The notes: a model not told the origin generated them from the sequence alone. Positions 33,347 to 45,468 are shown, counted from the first letter of the stretch. The stretch is 64,000 bases of DNA from Lathyrus oleraceus (GCF_024323335.1 NC_066583.1:364477877-364541876); one strand, 5' to 3'. Made by a program: numbers and translations.

Positions 33347-34594
33347 TCACACCATTAGAATTCCGAAAATCAAAGCCAAAACCAAAACTCCTATACCGCG
33401 AAACCTACCGGCGCCGCTATCGTCGGCATCATCATCAGCTGCATCACCCGGCGATTCAGCCGGCGTATCAGAATTATCGTCACTCGGCGCATCGGCAGCC
33501 TTCTTTTTCTTCTTCTTATCCGCCTGAGGAGCGGGAGCATCAGCAGGTGTAGGCTCCGGCGCCGGTGCCGGAGAAGCACTCGGAGCTTCACTCTTAAACA
33601 ATTCCTCTGGAAGAAGAACCTTAGAAATAGTATAGATCGCAAGCGGCTGCTCGTCAAGGATCGTGTTTGTGATCTTAGCAGTTACAAGTTTCGTCTTCAA
33701 CGTGATCTCATCACCGTCGTTCTGAACGGTGAAATCGTACTTTTCAGCACCATCGGTAGCAAGAGTGTTCATAACTCCATTGTTAGATTTAAGATTGGCG
33801 ATAGATTGATATATCGGAACGCCGTGAAATTCGAGGAGAGCGATTTGACCGGCGGCGGTTAGGTTTTTGAACTTCGGAAGAAAGCCTTTGAAAGCATCGT
33901 CGGCGGGACAGAAAATAGTCAATCCACCGTCTATATTATCGGTGAAAATATTATAAGCTTCACTCGAATTAAAAAGAGTGTCGGCGAAGATTTTGCAACC
34001 GTGTTTGGACATAATCGCGGTGAGATTTTGTTTGCTAGGTGCTGGTGTAGGAGCTTCCGCTGCTACCGATGGAATAATTTGACTAATCTGAATAACCGAA
34101 ATGTTGTACTGAATTTCTTTAACGGATTTGACGTAGACAGCAGGTAGGGTTCCGCCGTTGTCATTAGCGCCGAATCCGACTTTTCCGCCGCGAAGATCGG
34201 TAATGTTGACTAGTCCCGAGGCTCCAGGTGCGGAGCCTGTGGCTTGGAACAATGTGGAAACAAGAGCGGTTCCGTTTGTGATTTGGTGAAGCTTTTTGGC
34301 GTCGAAGTAGTCGACGAGAACGTGGAGGGAGAGGATGTTTTTCACGGTGTAGATCGAGAGGTCTTTTGCGATGAGGTCGTCCATGGCGGCATTGTTGACG
34401 GCGAGGACGGTGATTGTGTTGTGACGGTCGATTTCGGAAGCGAGGCGTGTTAGGGTTAGGTAGTGGTTGAAGGTGGAGAACTCAGGGTTTTGGGAGAGAA
34501 TGTGTGAAATGTTGTGTGCGATGGAGGTTGTGAGAACGGCGGAGAGGATTAAAAGCGCCGCCGAGAAGGCCGCCATTGTTGGTGGTCGGTGCAT
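33347..34594 (-). CDS. FLA1: fasciclin-like arabinogalactan protein
   Basis: A 415-residue cell-surface glycoprotein of the FLA1/FLA2 group, attached to the plasma membrane and wall by a GPI anchor and implicated in cell adhesion and wall assembly. Residues 1-26 form a signal peptide (a second Met at residue 7 is an alternative start). FAS1 domain 1 spans about 35-170 (ITVLAVNNAAMDDL, then NILSLHVLVDYF). A short AG module APTPAPS (181-187) follows, then FAS1 domain 2 at about 190-330 (GGLTIFCPADDAFKGFLP, TLATDGAEKYDFTVQNDG). A Pro/Ala AG-glycosylation module lies at 337-357 and a Lys- then Asp-rich stretch at 360-392. A hydrophobic C-terminal tail follows small residues SGAG (393-396), fitting GPI cleavage. 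Several N-glycosylation sites are present (NIS, NGT, NIT, NLT). The gene is intronless, the usual form, and intact. It is the only complete host gene here. The choice of FLA1 over FLA2 is from memory and not certain. Confidence 0.93.
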   Translation of the reverse strand: MHRPPTMAAFSAALLILSAVLTTSIAHNISHILSQNPEFSTFNHYLTLTRLASEIDRHNTITVLAVNNAAMDDLIAKDLSIYTVKNILSLHVLVDYFDAKKLHQITNGTALVSTLFQATGSAPGASGLVNITDLRGGKVGFGANDNGGTLPAVYVKSVKEIQYNISVIQISQIIPSVAAEAPTPAPSKQNLTAIMSKHGCKIFADTLFNSSEAYNIFTDNIDGGLTIFCPADDAFKGFLPKFKNLTAAGQIALLEFHGVPIYQSIANLKSNNGVMNTLATDGAEKYDFTVQNDGDEITLKTKLVTAKITNTILDEQPLAIYTISKVLLPEELFKSEAPSASPAPAPEPTPADAPAPQADKKKKKKAADAPSDDNSDTPAESPGDAADDDADDSGAGRFRGIGVLVLALIFGILMV

Positions 34595-34735
34595 GCGGAA
34601 GAGAAGAAGAAGAATGAGATCTGTAAAGAGTGAAGACAGTGCAGTGTGAGAATGAGAACTGAGAAGTGAAGAATATGAGACTACAAAGGTACTACTGATA
34701 AGAGTGTTAAATACAATGGGGTCTGGAGATCGAGA
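34595..34735 (-). promoter_or_regulatory. FLA 5' UTR and candidate core promoter
   Basis: On the minus strand a CT-rich leader of about 90 bases precedes the ATG. A TATA-like word TGTATTTAAC lies at 34708-34717 and a CCCATTG box just upstream. The CT-rich leader is common in plant genes. The core promoter assignment is tentative. Confidence 0.3.
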
Positions 34736-35982
34736 TTATTACGGATTTACCATTAAACCCACAGAAATTAATTAGGATAATAACAAATGTAATTTTAAGT
34801 AATTAATTATATTTCTAGAAAAATAATAAATATAATAAGATGTCATTGAACACAACGTAATCACAATTTTTTAATTATACAAGTTTAATAGCAAAATTCA
34901 AATATTCACCATTATATGTGATTTCCTAATTATGTGCGTGAGTTTTATACTAGTAATTTTTTTGTTAAATTCAAAAAATGGGAAAGAATCTGAAAGGGCA
35001 AAATATGAGAAGTTGAGTCAAGGAGGAAGTTGTTGCCAGCATATCACGTGACTTGATGAGTATCACTTTCTTGTTTGCTTGGAGAAAGAATAAAGTTAGT
35101 TTAAACTAATTGATGGATTAATACGCGTTTTCTTAGTTTTTAGCATTAAGTAGCGTGTATTAATAATTTTCTTTCCACTTAAAGTTTACGGCCAGAAATT
35201 AATAAGGTAAATGCTGGCGTATTGAATTTTTTTTTCTTAGTCAAAAAATCGTTTTTAATAGATGCCGGCAATTGTTTTACTGTACATGCTTATATGCAGT
35301 TTGGTAAATTAGGAAATTCTATTTTAAAAACTAATTTTGAATAATTATTTTTTATGACAAAATTTTAAAATTACTTTAACTCGTTTTTGTTAGAAAATTA
35401 CTTATTTTGGGCACAATGTTTCAAAATTACTTTAACACTACCAAAAATACAATTCATTGTTGGTCTATTTTTTAAAAGAAAGATAACAATCGGTCTCGAT
35501 TTCGAATTAACTGTGTTATTTTAATTTTACATTTTTAAAATAATATTATTTACAAAAATAATCTTATTAATAAATAATAATAAATTAATTGAATGCATTA
35601 GTTAAATATGCATTATAATATAATAAGGGTAATTTAATAAATAAAATTCACTACACTTTGATAGAATATTATAAGGCCATTTTGATGGTAATATATTATA
35701 GATCAATTTTATAGTAAAATTAGGGTCCATTTTTTTTTACCAAAATAATTTTAAAGCAATTCATAATCAAATATTGTTTAATACAAGGAGGAATCAAGTT
35801 AAACACGCTACACGTAGATCAAAAATTGACTGCGTTTACAAGAAAATGGATAATCGAATTCGCTTGATGTTTAATAAACTTCACTTCAAAGTTAGGAGAA
35901 ACATATAACAAAGTTTTAATAGATTTAATAATGAAATTAAATTCGGATCCACCGTTGTGATTGTGTGCATAGTTTGGACTAT
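34736..35982. other. AT-rich intergenic region
   Basis: About 1.2 kb upstream of the FLA gene. No coding frame or RNA gene recognised. One word, CACTACCAAAAATA (about 35437), looks like a CACTA transposon end but has no partner nearby. Confidence 0.4.
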
Positions 35983-37387
35983 TCATTGGGAGTCAATTTC
36001 GAAAATAATATTTTTCAGGTGCAAGTTAATAGCTTCATGAATTGCCTCTTTAAGGATCAAGGCTTCAGCTTCAATAACAGAGAGGCTACCAGGATCCCAA
36101 GTCACACCTGCAATAAATAAAATTCCTGAGATTATCACAAACACACCATCCTCTATTAGTAGTACCACGATGTTTGTTAAAATTCGCATCCACGTTGCAT
36201 TTCAACCATCCTACAGTTGGCGGATTTCAAGTCGTGAAGTAATGTTGGCCATTTTCGATATCTTGAGCTTGTTGAGCCATAAACCATTTCTGCCACTTAT
36301 GAAATGCTAACCAACTAAATTTAGGGGCTTCCTCATATTCATTGTGCCAAATAAGATCATTCATATTCTTCCATATCTCATCTATCATAACTGCAAATCT
36401 TCATGCTCATGATGTGACTTTCATCCCCAATACTCCACCTGAATCCTAAAGACAAAACTTCCCTCGCCTTCCAAATGCTCATCCACATTAAACATGGGTT
36501 ATAACTAAGATTAGCATCAAAGTAAGAAGTTCTAGGGAAGTACTTTGCTTTGAGTATTCTTGATACAAGAGCATGGGATTTTGTCAATAGGTTTCAACCT
36601 TGTTTAGCTACCATATACATGTTAAAGGCTTTAAAGTCTCTAAATCCCAACTCACCTTCCTTCTTAGTACAAGCAAGCTTTTTCCGTGACATCCAACAAA
36701 TTCCACTGTTATTACTACCTCCTCCCCACCAGAAAGAGTTCAACATCTTCTCAATATTGTTACTCATTGTGTCTGGGAGAATAAAGACCGATTTTATCAT
36801 GACTTATCTTCCACCACATGATCAACCCCCCTTGCTTTTAATCCATGTGAATTAATGCCCCTTATTAGGAATATCGGCGAGATTGTAGTGGCTCATAGCC
36901 TAGCAGAAACCAACACACAACTAATTTGGATAAGGGTGGATACCTTGCCTACCTTGTTGAGTTAGAAGATCATTGAAGTCTCTGATGATACACCATGGAA
37001 TATTCGACATGTTACGTATTTCACGAATCATATCCAACGCCTGACACCTTTTGTTTCTCTCAGGGAGTCCATAATAACAGTTAATCTCCAATCCTCCTTC
37101 AACTCATCTTGGATTGAGATGTTGACAAAATTCCATGTAAAATTTAACACACTATAACGAGTTGTATCTTTCCACATAACCGCTAGACATTCACTCATTC
37201 CCTTAACATCAACAGTTAAGTAGGCTTCAAACTTCAACATAACTCGAATGTTGTCTAACTTTCTAGATTTGGATAACGTCTTCGATAGAAAAACAATGTC
37301 TGGGTGGTACTGCTGAGAAAGCTTATGTAAGTTAGGAATTGATCTCGGGTTGCTCAATCCCCTACAATTCTAACTTAATATTTTCAT
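35983..37387 (-). pseudogene. LINE ORF2 remnant lacking the RT core
   Basis: Reading leftward: the endonuclease start is the ATG at 37385-37387, a NCRGL motif interrupted by a TAG at 37370-37372, then IPNLHKLSQQYHPDIVFLSKTLSK and the following APE-like region to about 36900 with one frameshift. The sequence then jumps to the region that normally follows the reverse transcriptase: NSFWWGGGSNN and KKEGELGFRDFKAFNMYMVAKQG (36594-36800), LVSRILKAKYFPRTSY (36378-36587), and a C-terminal RNase H piece (EAEALILKEAIHEAINLHLK, 35983-36189). The RT domain of about 2 kb is missing, so an internal deletion joined endonuclease to the post-RT region. Plant non-LTR (L1-type) element, dead. Confidence 0.7.
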
Positions 37388-37776
37388 GAGTTCCTGCAGT
37401 TCTGACTTCAAGGACTTGCCGTTAAAAAAATGTCAATTTATTGTAGCAACATCCTCCTCATGCTCTTTGGCAATATCTCTCCTTCTTTTCTTTTCCACTT
37501 GGTCGTCTCCCTTGTGTTGTTCTATGTTGCATAGTCGAGGTGAGGGAAAGATAATATTGCTTAAAGTTATCTCAAAACATATGGTTAATGATTAGTGGAA
37601 CACAATGAGCATATTGGTAACTTATTTCAAGTGAAACGATGGTGTTTTCTATCTTGTCGGAAAAGGTGACACTTGCAGTTTTTCGACGAGTTAGGGGAGC
37701 TCAGGTGAGGTGGATTTGAACAGTTCTCTTGGTCTGGTTAGCTTCAAGGAATTTCAGGGAAGGTGTTTGGATGCTA
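37388..37776 (-). pseudogene. probable LINE ORF1 tail / inter-ORF region
   Basis: Directly upstream (minus strand) of the ORF2 remnant. A Lys/Arg-rich then Glu-rich segment at about 37440-37510 resembles the end of plant LINE ORF1 proteins. No clear upstream domain. Confidence 0.35.
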
Positions 37777-38137
37777 AGGTTGTATTGAGAAAGATCACCA
37801 AAGACCTTTATTTCTACCATAATTTTTCCTTATCTCCCTATAACAAACTTAACAGCAATTGAAACGGTTTCTTCGGAGGACAATTTGGTCAATTAATGAC
37901 GGATTCACCAATAACACCAACATGCATAAGTTTTCTTAAGCAACTTATTTTCTCAATACATTAGTTTCTCAGCCAACCCCATTCTATTAGTATTTACAAC
38001 CAGATCTCGTTCAAGTACGGCATAAGACATGCATAGACTCTCTGTGAATTTTAAAGAACTAAGCAGTAAACATCAGTTATGAACCACAAACCAAAGATAC
38101 CAAATCCACTATAATTTACGACATGTCATGCACATTA
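37777..38137. repeat. dispersed segment, uninterrupted copy A
   Basis: Matches 39687-39957 plus 63046-63125 at roughly 80-90% by eye, with shared words such as CCTTATCTCCCTATAACAAA, GAAACGGTTTCTTCG and AATTTACGACATGTCATGCA. No protein family recognised. It serves as the empty-site reference for the nested block at 39958-63045. Confidence 0.6.
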
Positions 38138-39686
38138 CATTTATTGGCCCCAACTCTTCTAGAAACAACTCTGATTTTGCATTTGGCTTGTGCCCGTGTT
38201 GTTGCGTTTTTCTCTATGGACCTCACTTGTTTACTGCACATGTACCTTGCTTTGTATTGTTCTTGCACATGCCTAGGTCATTTGGGAAGGAATGTGCATG
38301 ATTTGGTGACATGGAACAAAGATGCATAACTATTTTGGCTAGGTCTGGTTCATGCACACAGCTTGGCTGACACCATGTTTAGACTTGGGCCAAATAAAAT
38401 CGTGCATTTTAGGCCAAACTTAGGACAAACAATCATTTCCGTGATCTTAACAAGATGCAAAAAGAATTAGGGAAAAAGAATATTTGAGGTGAAAATGGCA
38501 TAGGTGTAAAGTAGTGGTCATGACATGGTTTTGGGTCTACCTTGACAGCTTGACTTGTTTTAGCCAATTCAAAATTTGAGGTCTTTAGAGGTTAAATTAG
38601 AGTTTGAGTCTTGAAACAAAGTTGTAGAGGATTCCATTTGTGACATTTGGCTCGAAGAAGATCTCCAAAAGGTTGAGAAATGAGAAAGTTGTGGGTTTTG
38701 GACCAAATGGTAGGCCAAACTTGGAAACTAGGCCAACCAACCATACACTAACTTGTGTTCTTTGACATTTTCTTGAATCTCAAGGCACAGTGATGACCAT
38801 TTCAGGATCAAATGAGGAAATCTTGATTAAACCTTGATTAACCATGATGATATCTTGAAGCTTGAATGATATGACATAGAAATAAATTCATGAACCATAC
38901 TTGAACTAATGTAGCAAATTGAATTTCTCCATGACAATGATGAAACCCTAATGTCATTATGAATAAGTCTTGATTATGATCCTTTGTTCCTCTTACTTTG
39001 ACTTGAGAACAAAACCTTCTCAAGTCCAACTTTCACACTTTGATACAAGGTAAAGCATCAAGAAAACCCTAATCATCAATGTCTGACATTCTACTTATGA
39101 TCAATCATGCTTGAGAATCAAAAACCAAATACTATACTAGTTCTAATGAGATGACATGTTAATGAATGAGATGATATACTAGGATGAAAATGAGGGTATG
39201 GCAACTGATATCCTCCAAACTATACATGCCCAGTTGGTGACATGGTTTTAAGATTTGATAGTACCTTTATAGAACTTCTTTGTTAGATACAACACTAGAT
39301 TTAATGATATCCTATAGTATGTCATTCTTTCAACCATTTCCTATCCATTCATGTGCCACTGAGAAAGAACCAAAGCGGCAATAAAAATGCGAACATCAAT
39401 ATCTTATATTGTGACACACATTTAAAACACACATCCAATATATGATAATTCAACAACATGCACAGTGTTAGAACCTCAAACAAATGACACACCGGTAATA
39501 ACACATAACTTCGATTTAAGATTGTTGTTATGACACATCACAATACCAATATAAAAGATTTCATCCATGTCAATTATCAAGTACGACAAGTTAGCAAAAT
39601 ATGTAAGACCACTTATCTTTCAAAGGGCGACGCAATCACTCTTACCCGACCCACCGGCTTGTAATCACGACCTTTATCGTTGACAC
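38138..39686. other. non-coding repetitive sequence
   Basis: No gene recognised. The text (repeated AGGCCAAACTT, CTTGATTAA and AAACCCTAAT words) resembles legume LTR sequence. It interrupts copy A relative to copy B at about 38137, so it is probably an inserted element fragment. Ends not identified. Confidence 0.35.
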
Positions 39687-39957
39687 CGGCCTTGTGATTG
39701 TACTGCAACGACAAAGATCATCAAAGACCTCTCTTTCTACCGCAATTTCTCCTTATCTCCCTATAACAAACTTAGCAGCAACCGAAACGGTTTCTTCGAC
39801 AGATAACCCTATCTCGACCGAAACGGTTTCTTCGACAGACAACTTATTTGCTCAATACGTTAGCCTCTCAGCCAACCCTATTCTATTAGTATTTGCAACC
39901 ATATCTCGTTCAAGTACAGCATAAGACATGCATATGCTCTCTGCAAATTTTAAAGAG
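39687..39957. repeat. dispersed segment, copy B left part
   Basis: Homologous to 37777-38055. Contains an internal 33-bp duplication (GAAACGGTTTCTTCGACAGA appears at about 39783 and 39819). Interrupted at 39957 by the TRIM array and, through it, by Ogre-like element 2; resumes at 63046. Confidence 0.6.
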
Positions 39958-40670
39958 TGTTAAGAATGTGTGGTTTGGGACTAACTTAACCCTACAAAAC
40001 CGGTTGGTAGAGTGAGGGTTGCCCTCACTTATAAAGTCATGTTCAGGCCATATATTATCCGATGTGGGACTCTTAACACACCCCCTCACGCCCAGGACTG
40101 GACATCTGGAGCGTGGAAATAAATGGTGGGTGGTCCGATAGCGGAAACCATAGTAGGTGGCCCACCGGATCTTAAATCAGGCTCTTGATACCATGTTAAG
40201 AATGTGGTTAAGCCTAACTCAACCCTACAAAACCGGTTGGTAGAGTGAGGACTGCCCCCACTTATAAACACATGTTCATGTCATATATTGTCCGATGTGG
40301 GACTCTTAACACACCCCTCACGCTCAAAACTGGACATCTAGAGTGTGGAAATAAATGGTGGGTGGCCCGATAGCAGAAACCATAGTAGGTGGCCCACTAG
40401 ATCTTAAACGAGGCTCTGATACCATGTTAAGAAATGTGGTCAGGCCTAACTCAACCCTACAAAACCGGTTGGTAGAGTGAGGGTTGCCCCCACTTATAAA
40501 CTCATGTTCAGGCCATATATTGTCCGATGTGGGACTCTTAATACACCTGTTAAGAGTCCCACATCGGATAATATATGGCATGAGCATGACTTTATAAGTG
40601 AGGGCAACCCTCACTCTACCAACCGGTTTTGTAGGGTTGAGTTAGGCCCAAACCACACATTCTTAACATG
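39958..40670. mobile_element. TRIM-like miniature LTR array
   Basis: Three direct copies of a 118-121-bp terminal repeat starting TGTTAAGAATG or a close variant and ending GGGACTCTTAACA (39958-40078, 40194-40311, 40425-about 40543; the third ends AATA) are separated by about 115-bp internal regions. Each internal region carries, on the minus strand, a PBS beginning TGGTATCA (initiator tRNA-Met type) next to one repeat and a GGGCGTGAGGGGG purine tract next to the other. A fourth repeat lies in inverted orientation (40548-40668), followed by a PBS on the plus strand, which is cut by element 2. There is no coding capacity. Size and structure fit a terminal-repeat retrotransposon in miniature expanded by LTR recombination. 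Confidence 0.8.
40666..40670. repeat. target-site duplication, left (ACATG)
   Basis: ACATG immediately before element 2, repeated at 63019-63023. Confidence 0.95.
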
Positions 40671-41543
40671 TGTCGCATTACGCGAAAAACCGGCGGGAAA
40701 ACAGGACAACAGAGCCGCCACCGTGCGTTATTTATCCCAAAAGAGGGAAAGGAAACGCTCAGAGTAAACCTGGAAAAGACGTGGTCTCGCGACCAAAGAG
40801 AATAGGATCGGGAGTCGGTTACGCAAGGGGAAGGTATTAGCACCCCTCACGTCCGTCGTACTCAACGGGATCTACGCTCTAATAGGAAGGAAAATGGTTG
40901 CTAAAACACTGCTCAAACACACACACACTGGCTGAAGGAGATACAAGAAAACAGACAAGACTGACTCGGCAGGATATCGCATCCTGGGCCTACTTAGTCT
41001 ATCAGGCATAGACATCAGAGTCGAAGTAGTTCGGACTGGGGAAACGACACATGCTCGCTAGGATGTCGCATCCTATGCATACGTATCTCCTCGGACGAAG
41101 GAGAATCAGAGCATTCGTAGCTCGGCTGACACGCACACAAAAATAGGCAAAGGCAAACGTGGAGCCCGAATGCCAATCACTGGACTTACATCAGCATCCA
41201 AACCAACACACGCACACTGGAACCCAGATGCCACCCGATGGACTTATACCGGCTTCCAAGCACACAACAAGAACAAACAGACAACAAATTGCTAAGGAGT
41301 CGGGAACTCGAGCCTAGCAATCGTCAAACAACACACAAAAAGAAAAAAAGGCGCCCGGAGAGACCTCGCACGGTCTCCTGCCTACATACCTCGTCTGGAA
41401 CGAGGATCAGGGCGATGTAGTTCCCCTACAGAGGGGAGAAAGACTAGCCTAACCAGATAACAGAGGGAGACACAACTAGGGAGACTACGACTCGAGCCTA
41501 GATGTTATCATGCAAATCATCCCTAAGTTAAGGTTTCTAGCTA

Positions 41544-41658
41544 ACTTGCACAGGAAGCAAGCCTATCCTAACCCTGACTTGCACAGGAAGCAAGCCAAAC
41601 TAAACCTAACTTGCACAGGAAGCAAGCTAAACTAAACCTAACTTGCACAGGAAGCAAG
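41544..41658 (-). repeat. LTR tandem repeat, 4 units of 32-33 bp
   Basis: The core ACTTGCACAGGAAGCAAG occurs at 41544, 41577, 41609 and 41641. The same array is in the 5' LTR (59111-59225). Element 1 has only one diverged counterpart near 10278-10310, so the amplification happened within this sublineage. Confidence 0.8.
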
Positions 41659-44406
41659 TCAAACAAACACACAAGCACAAGTAGCACACACTATATGCAA
41701 ACAATGGGCTCAATCAAGGTTAGGTTTTAGTCGAGGGGTCATATCAACCTCAACAAACAAACCTCTGTAACTGGGTTAATGGTGCTCTTAACCTTGACAT
41801 TGAGAGCCAAGGTGAAGCAGATGAAAGGATATGAGGGGTGTGCCTCATTGCTCTTATCCCTGGTCAGGGAGAACATTTGAATATCAGAAGGTGTGGGAGT
41901 TCAGAAAGTAGGAACTCTCTCCACAGATTATTGACTCGATAGATCTTGGGTTAGGATCTCAATGCTACAACCATGTCATGGGAGCAAGGAGAAGACTCAC
42001 AGAATAGTGGGAGATAGACTACATATCTCTTATATCCACCAATTGCCTTATTTAAAGGACTTTTCCTGCTTGGGACAAATGTAAACACACACAAGCATTG
42101 CCTCTTAAGGAGGACTTCAGACAGTTGCCTGGCCAAGTAACAGGCCAGGTCTTCCAGACTACATGGAGTAAGGAATTATACCTCAATGCAAATTGCTTAT
42201 CAAGCAAAGCAAAGCAAAGTTCACAAGGAACTAAAAGCAACTAAAGTACCTGAAATCAGTCAAGCACAGTTAGTATATCAGACACAAAGTTAGAACAAAC
42301 AACATAAACCAAACAGATAATACAGTCAATCAGTTGTGCAAAGCACAAGCTCAAAGCAAGTGAGCTAAACGACCTACAAAACACACAAGTTAGTCCATGA
42401 TAAAACATCAAACTCAAGCAACTGGTATTAATCTCTTTGAAGCATTTGTTGCTTAACCTGAAACAACAAGCTTAAACATGAGCAACAAGACCACTAGGAC
42501 AAGCCTAGGGTCAAAAAGAGATAAGAAAGTCAAAACAGCAAGTGGCAAGTGTCCAAAATCAAGTTCAAACAATCAAGAAACAAACTCAATTGGTTTCACA
42601 ATCATATCATTCATCATCATCATTTTATAAGCAAAAGAAGTCAAAGCATGGCATATGGAAGCTCATAGAAGTCAACAGCAAGACTCAACTCAAAACCAAT
42701 CATAAACAATTCCAAAAATCATCAAATAATTCATGCTCAAACATAATCCATAACATGATATGCATATCAAATTTCATCTCATTTGGATCAAAGGAAGTTG
42801 GTCAATGAAAATCAGAAAGGCAAGGCAAGTTCAAGCATACTCAAAGAAGTCAACCAAACATGCACCAACTTGAATAATTCATAAAACAGTGATAGCATAT
42901 GAGAAATGAATGGGATCAAAACCATGGCAAAGCTTAAGATGTCTACTAATCACATGTCAAATTTCATGTTCATCCAATAAAGTATGAGAATTTCACAAAT
43001 TAAATGAGCACAAGTGTCACAAAAAGTCAACATATGACCAAACAGGGGACAAAAATCTCAATCAATTAGGAAATGCCACAAATAAATCCAAGAAAAATCA
43101 CATGTAAACTATACATACTCAAGTGAATTCATGCAAAAATCAAAGCATTTTGAGGTCAATAGGCATGGCTATGAAAATCATAAAGTTGCACATCAATGGT
43201 GTGACACAAATTGTCACACCCTACTTCAAAAAATCATAACTCAATGACCAGAGATGATAAATTCATGAACTCTATACCAAAATCACCATGGATGTGTCTA
43301 GTTTGAGCATAAAAAATTTCAAGGCCAATGGATAAAGCATCACTATTTCACAAATGATTTGGTAAAAGGTACAAAATATTGTCACATGTCACAAACCCTA
43401 ATACCAATTAAAATCCACTTATCCAAAAAAATCAGGAAAAATTATGACAAATAAGTAGAGGTCCAGATGAACACAATGCAAAAATTTCCATGAAAATTGG
43501 ATTAAAAATGAGGATGTTATGATTTTTGCAAATTGGTGTATCAAATTGAAATAAACATTGAAAACCAACATGATTTAATGGGTCACATGCCACGGCAGTG
43601 GCAAACTTGTAATATCCTGAATCACTAAACCAAACGCTGCGCTTTGATACATGCAAATAGAATGTTTTGATTGGCCAGGCGGGAAACAGTGTCATGCACA
43701 CGTGAATAGTAAAAAATCTGGGCAGCCATTTTAGGGTTTAAGGAACAGTGAACTTCATCTCCACCCAGAAATCGTGAACAAGAAAATATGCCCAGAAAAT
43801 CAAATTGGATACACCATTGGACTCAGCAAACATCACACAACACGAATCCATCATTCATTTTCATTAAATCAAACTAAGCAACATGAATCATGCCAAAACA
43901 AATTTCAACAACAAACTTTAAAACCCGATTTCTCTCAGCACAAGCAACCATTCAACACGATTCAAAGCTCAAAAGAATCAGCATGCAAGGATCTATAAGA
44001 AGCATGTCATGATTTAGCAAATAATGAGATTCGAGTTCTTACTTGATTTTGAAGAAACTGATGAAACAGTGAGGATTTGGCTTGGTTTGCTCGAAACAGT
44101 TGAAGCTTTGAGTTCCAAATAGTGAATGCTTGAAGATCCTAGCTCAGCAAGGCGTGAAACGATCCCAATCTTGGACTGCCATTGATGATGCTCTTGGAGA
44201 AACAGTCGTGCTCCTTGGTTACAGTTGGTTTTTGATGCTTGTAATCAACTCAAAATGATGGTAAATGATGAAGCCAAGAAGGCAAGGTCGTGTGCTTTGC
44301 AAGTTTTCAAGGAAAAGCTCAAAATGCAAAAATGTCAAATTGAGAGAGAGTGAGAAAATTCTGTGTTGAGTGTGGCTGCTAGGGTTTCCAATTGGCAGAA
44401 AATGAG

Positions 44407-44413
44407 CCTTATA
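44407..44413 (-). promoter_or_regulatory. candidate LTR TATA box, element 2 (3' LTR)
   Basis: TATAAGG on the minus strand, about 1.04 kb from the LTR start. The same site in the 5' LTR is 61974-61980, the copy that would drive the element. Confidence 0.45.
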
Positions 44414-45451
44414 TCTTCTGTTTATCTTTTGCTAAGCCAGGTTAATGGAAGTTTAATCCAAATTTGTTAAAAATGCCAACTTTGCTAATTGGTCATTTTG
44501 GCTTGAATGGTGAGGTGCAAGGGCAAAAGCCACGAAATTGGGCCTTCAACAAGTCTTAAACAACATTTCAGAACATATTCAAATGGCAAAATGGATTGGA
44601 ATTGGTTAATTCAAAAAGTCAAATTTCCACTTCACTTAAAATTAATTCAAGTAAGTCAAAAAAATGCCATTTTGATCTATGATGTTTTGGTGCATGAAGG
44701 TTACATTTTTGGAAAGAGGAGGTCAAATGTGACTTGTTGCAAAATAACCCCACCCAATTTGGCCAAATGGTTTGAGAGATATGGCCTTTTGAAGTTCAAG
44801 AATTTTTGAAAATGAATTGATCATAACTTGCCAACCATACATGGGAATTGAGTGTTCTTGGACTTTTTGGAAATGGGAGAACAAGATCTTCAACTTTCAT
44901 GTTGGGCAAAAATTCATTTGAAGCTTGTATCATGATGTAAGTTTAGGATCAAGAAGTTTCCATTTTTGGCAAATTCCAATTACAGGTCAACTTTCTATTT
45001 CTGGAAATTTCTTGTCTGACTTTATTTTCTTCAATGATGATGTTTGTCATGATATATGAGGCTTGTATGGACATGAATGAGACCTCTCAAACCAATTCCC
45101 ACCTTCAAATCCCTGATCAAATGCACGGTTGACCAACAGTTGACTTTTTAGGGTTTCTGGTGAACTGAGCCATGACTGATGACTTCTGAGCAATCAAACC
45201 TTGACCAAAACACTTGAAAAGGACCCCTAGGTCATGTGAACATGTTGGACCAACCCTAGGGCCTTGGCTCAATGAAAATTGCACTTGCTTGCTTGATTGA
45301 CTGATCTCCTGACCAGTTTGACCTAACTTGTCAGCTGAACTTGCACTTGGGCAAATGGACAATGCAATGTTATGCAGTGGACTATATTATGTTAATGAAC
45401 TAATGATGAAAATATATGTACAAAATGTAGGTGCAAATTTGAGGTGCTACA

Positions 45452-45468
45452 GCTGCCCCTATTCAATC
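45452..45468 (-). other. polypurine-tract region of element 2
   Basis: GATTGAATAGGGGCAGC on the minus strand, abutting the 3' LTR. Confidence 0.75.

Larger units (their letters stand above)
40671..45451 (-). repeat. 3' LTR of element 2
   Basis: 4,781 bp. The plus strand begins TGTCGCATTACGCG and ends GAGGTGCTACA. Near-identical to 58238-63018. Contains the GTGCGA-loop hairpin (41360-41377) and a four-unit tandem repeat (41544-41658). Confidence 0.95.

Noticed and set aside
35437..35530. CACTACCAAAAATA word resembling a CACTA transposon terminus
   Set aside because: No matching inverted end, sub-terminal repeats or TSD nearby; a single 14-base match in AT-rich DNA is not enough.
42542..42808. 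88-codon frame in both LTRs of element 2 (also 60109-60375)
   Set aside because: Low-complexity Lys/Ser/Gln-rich LTR translation with no family resemblance and no counterpart in element 1.
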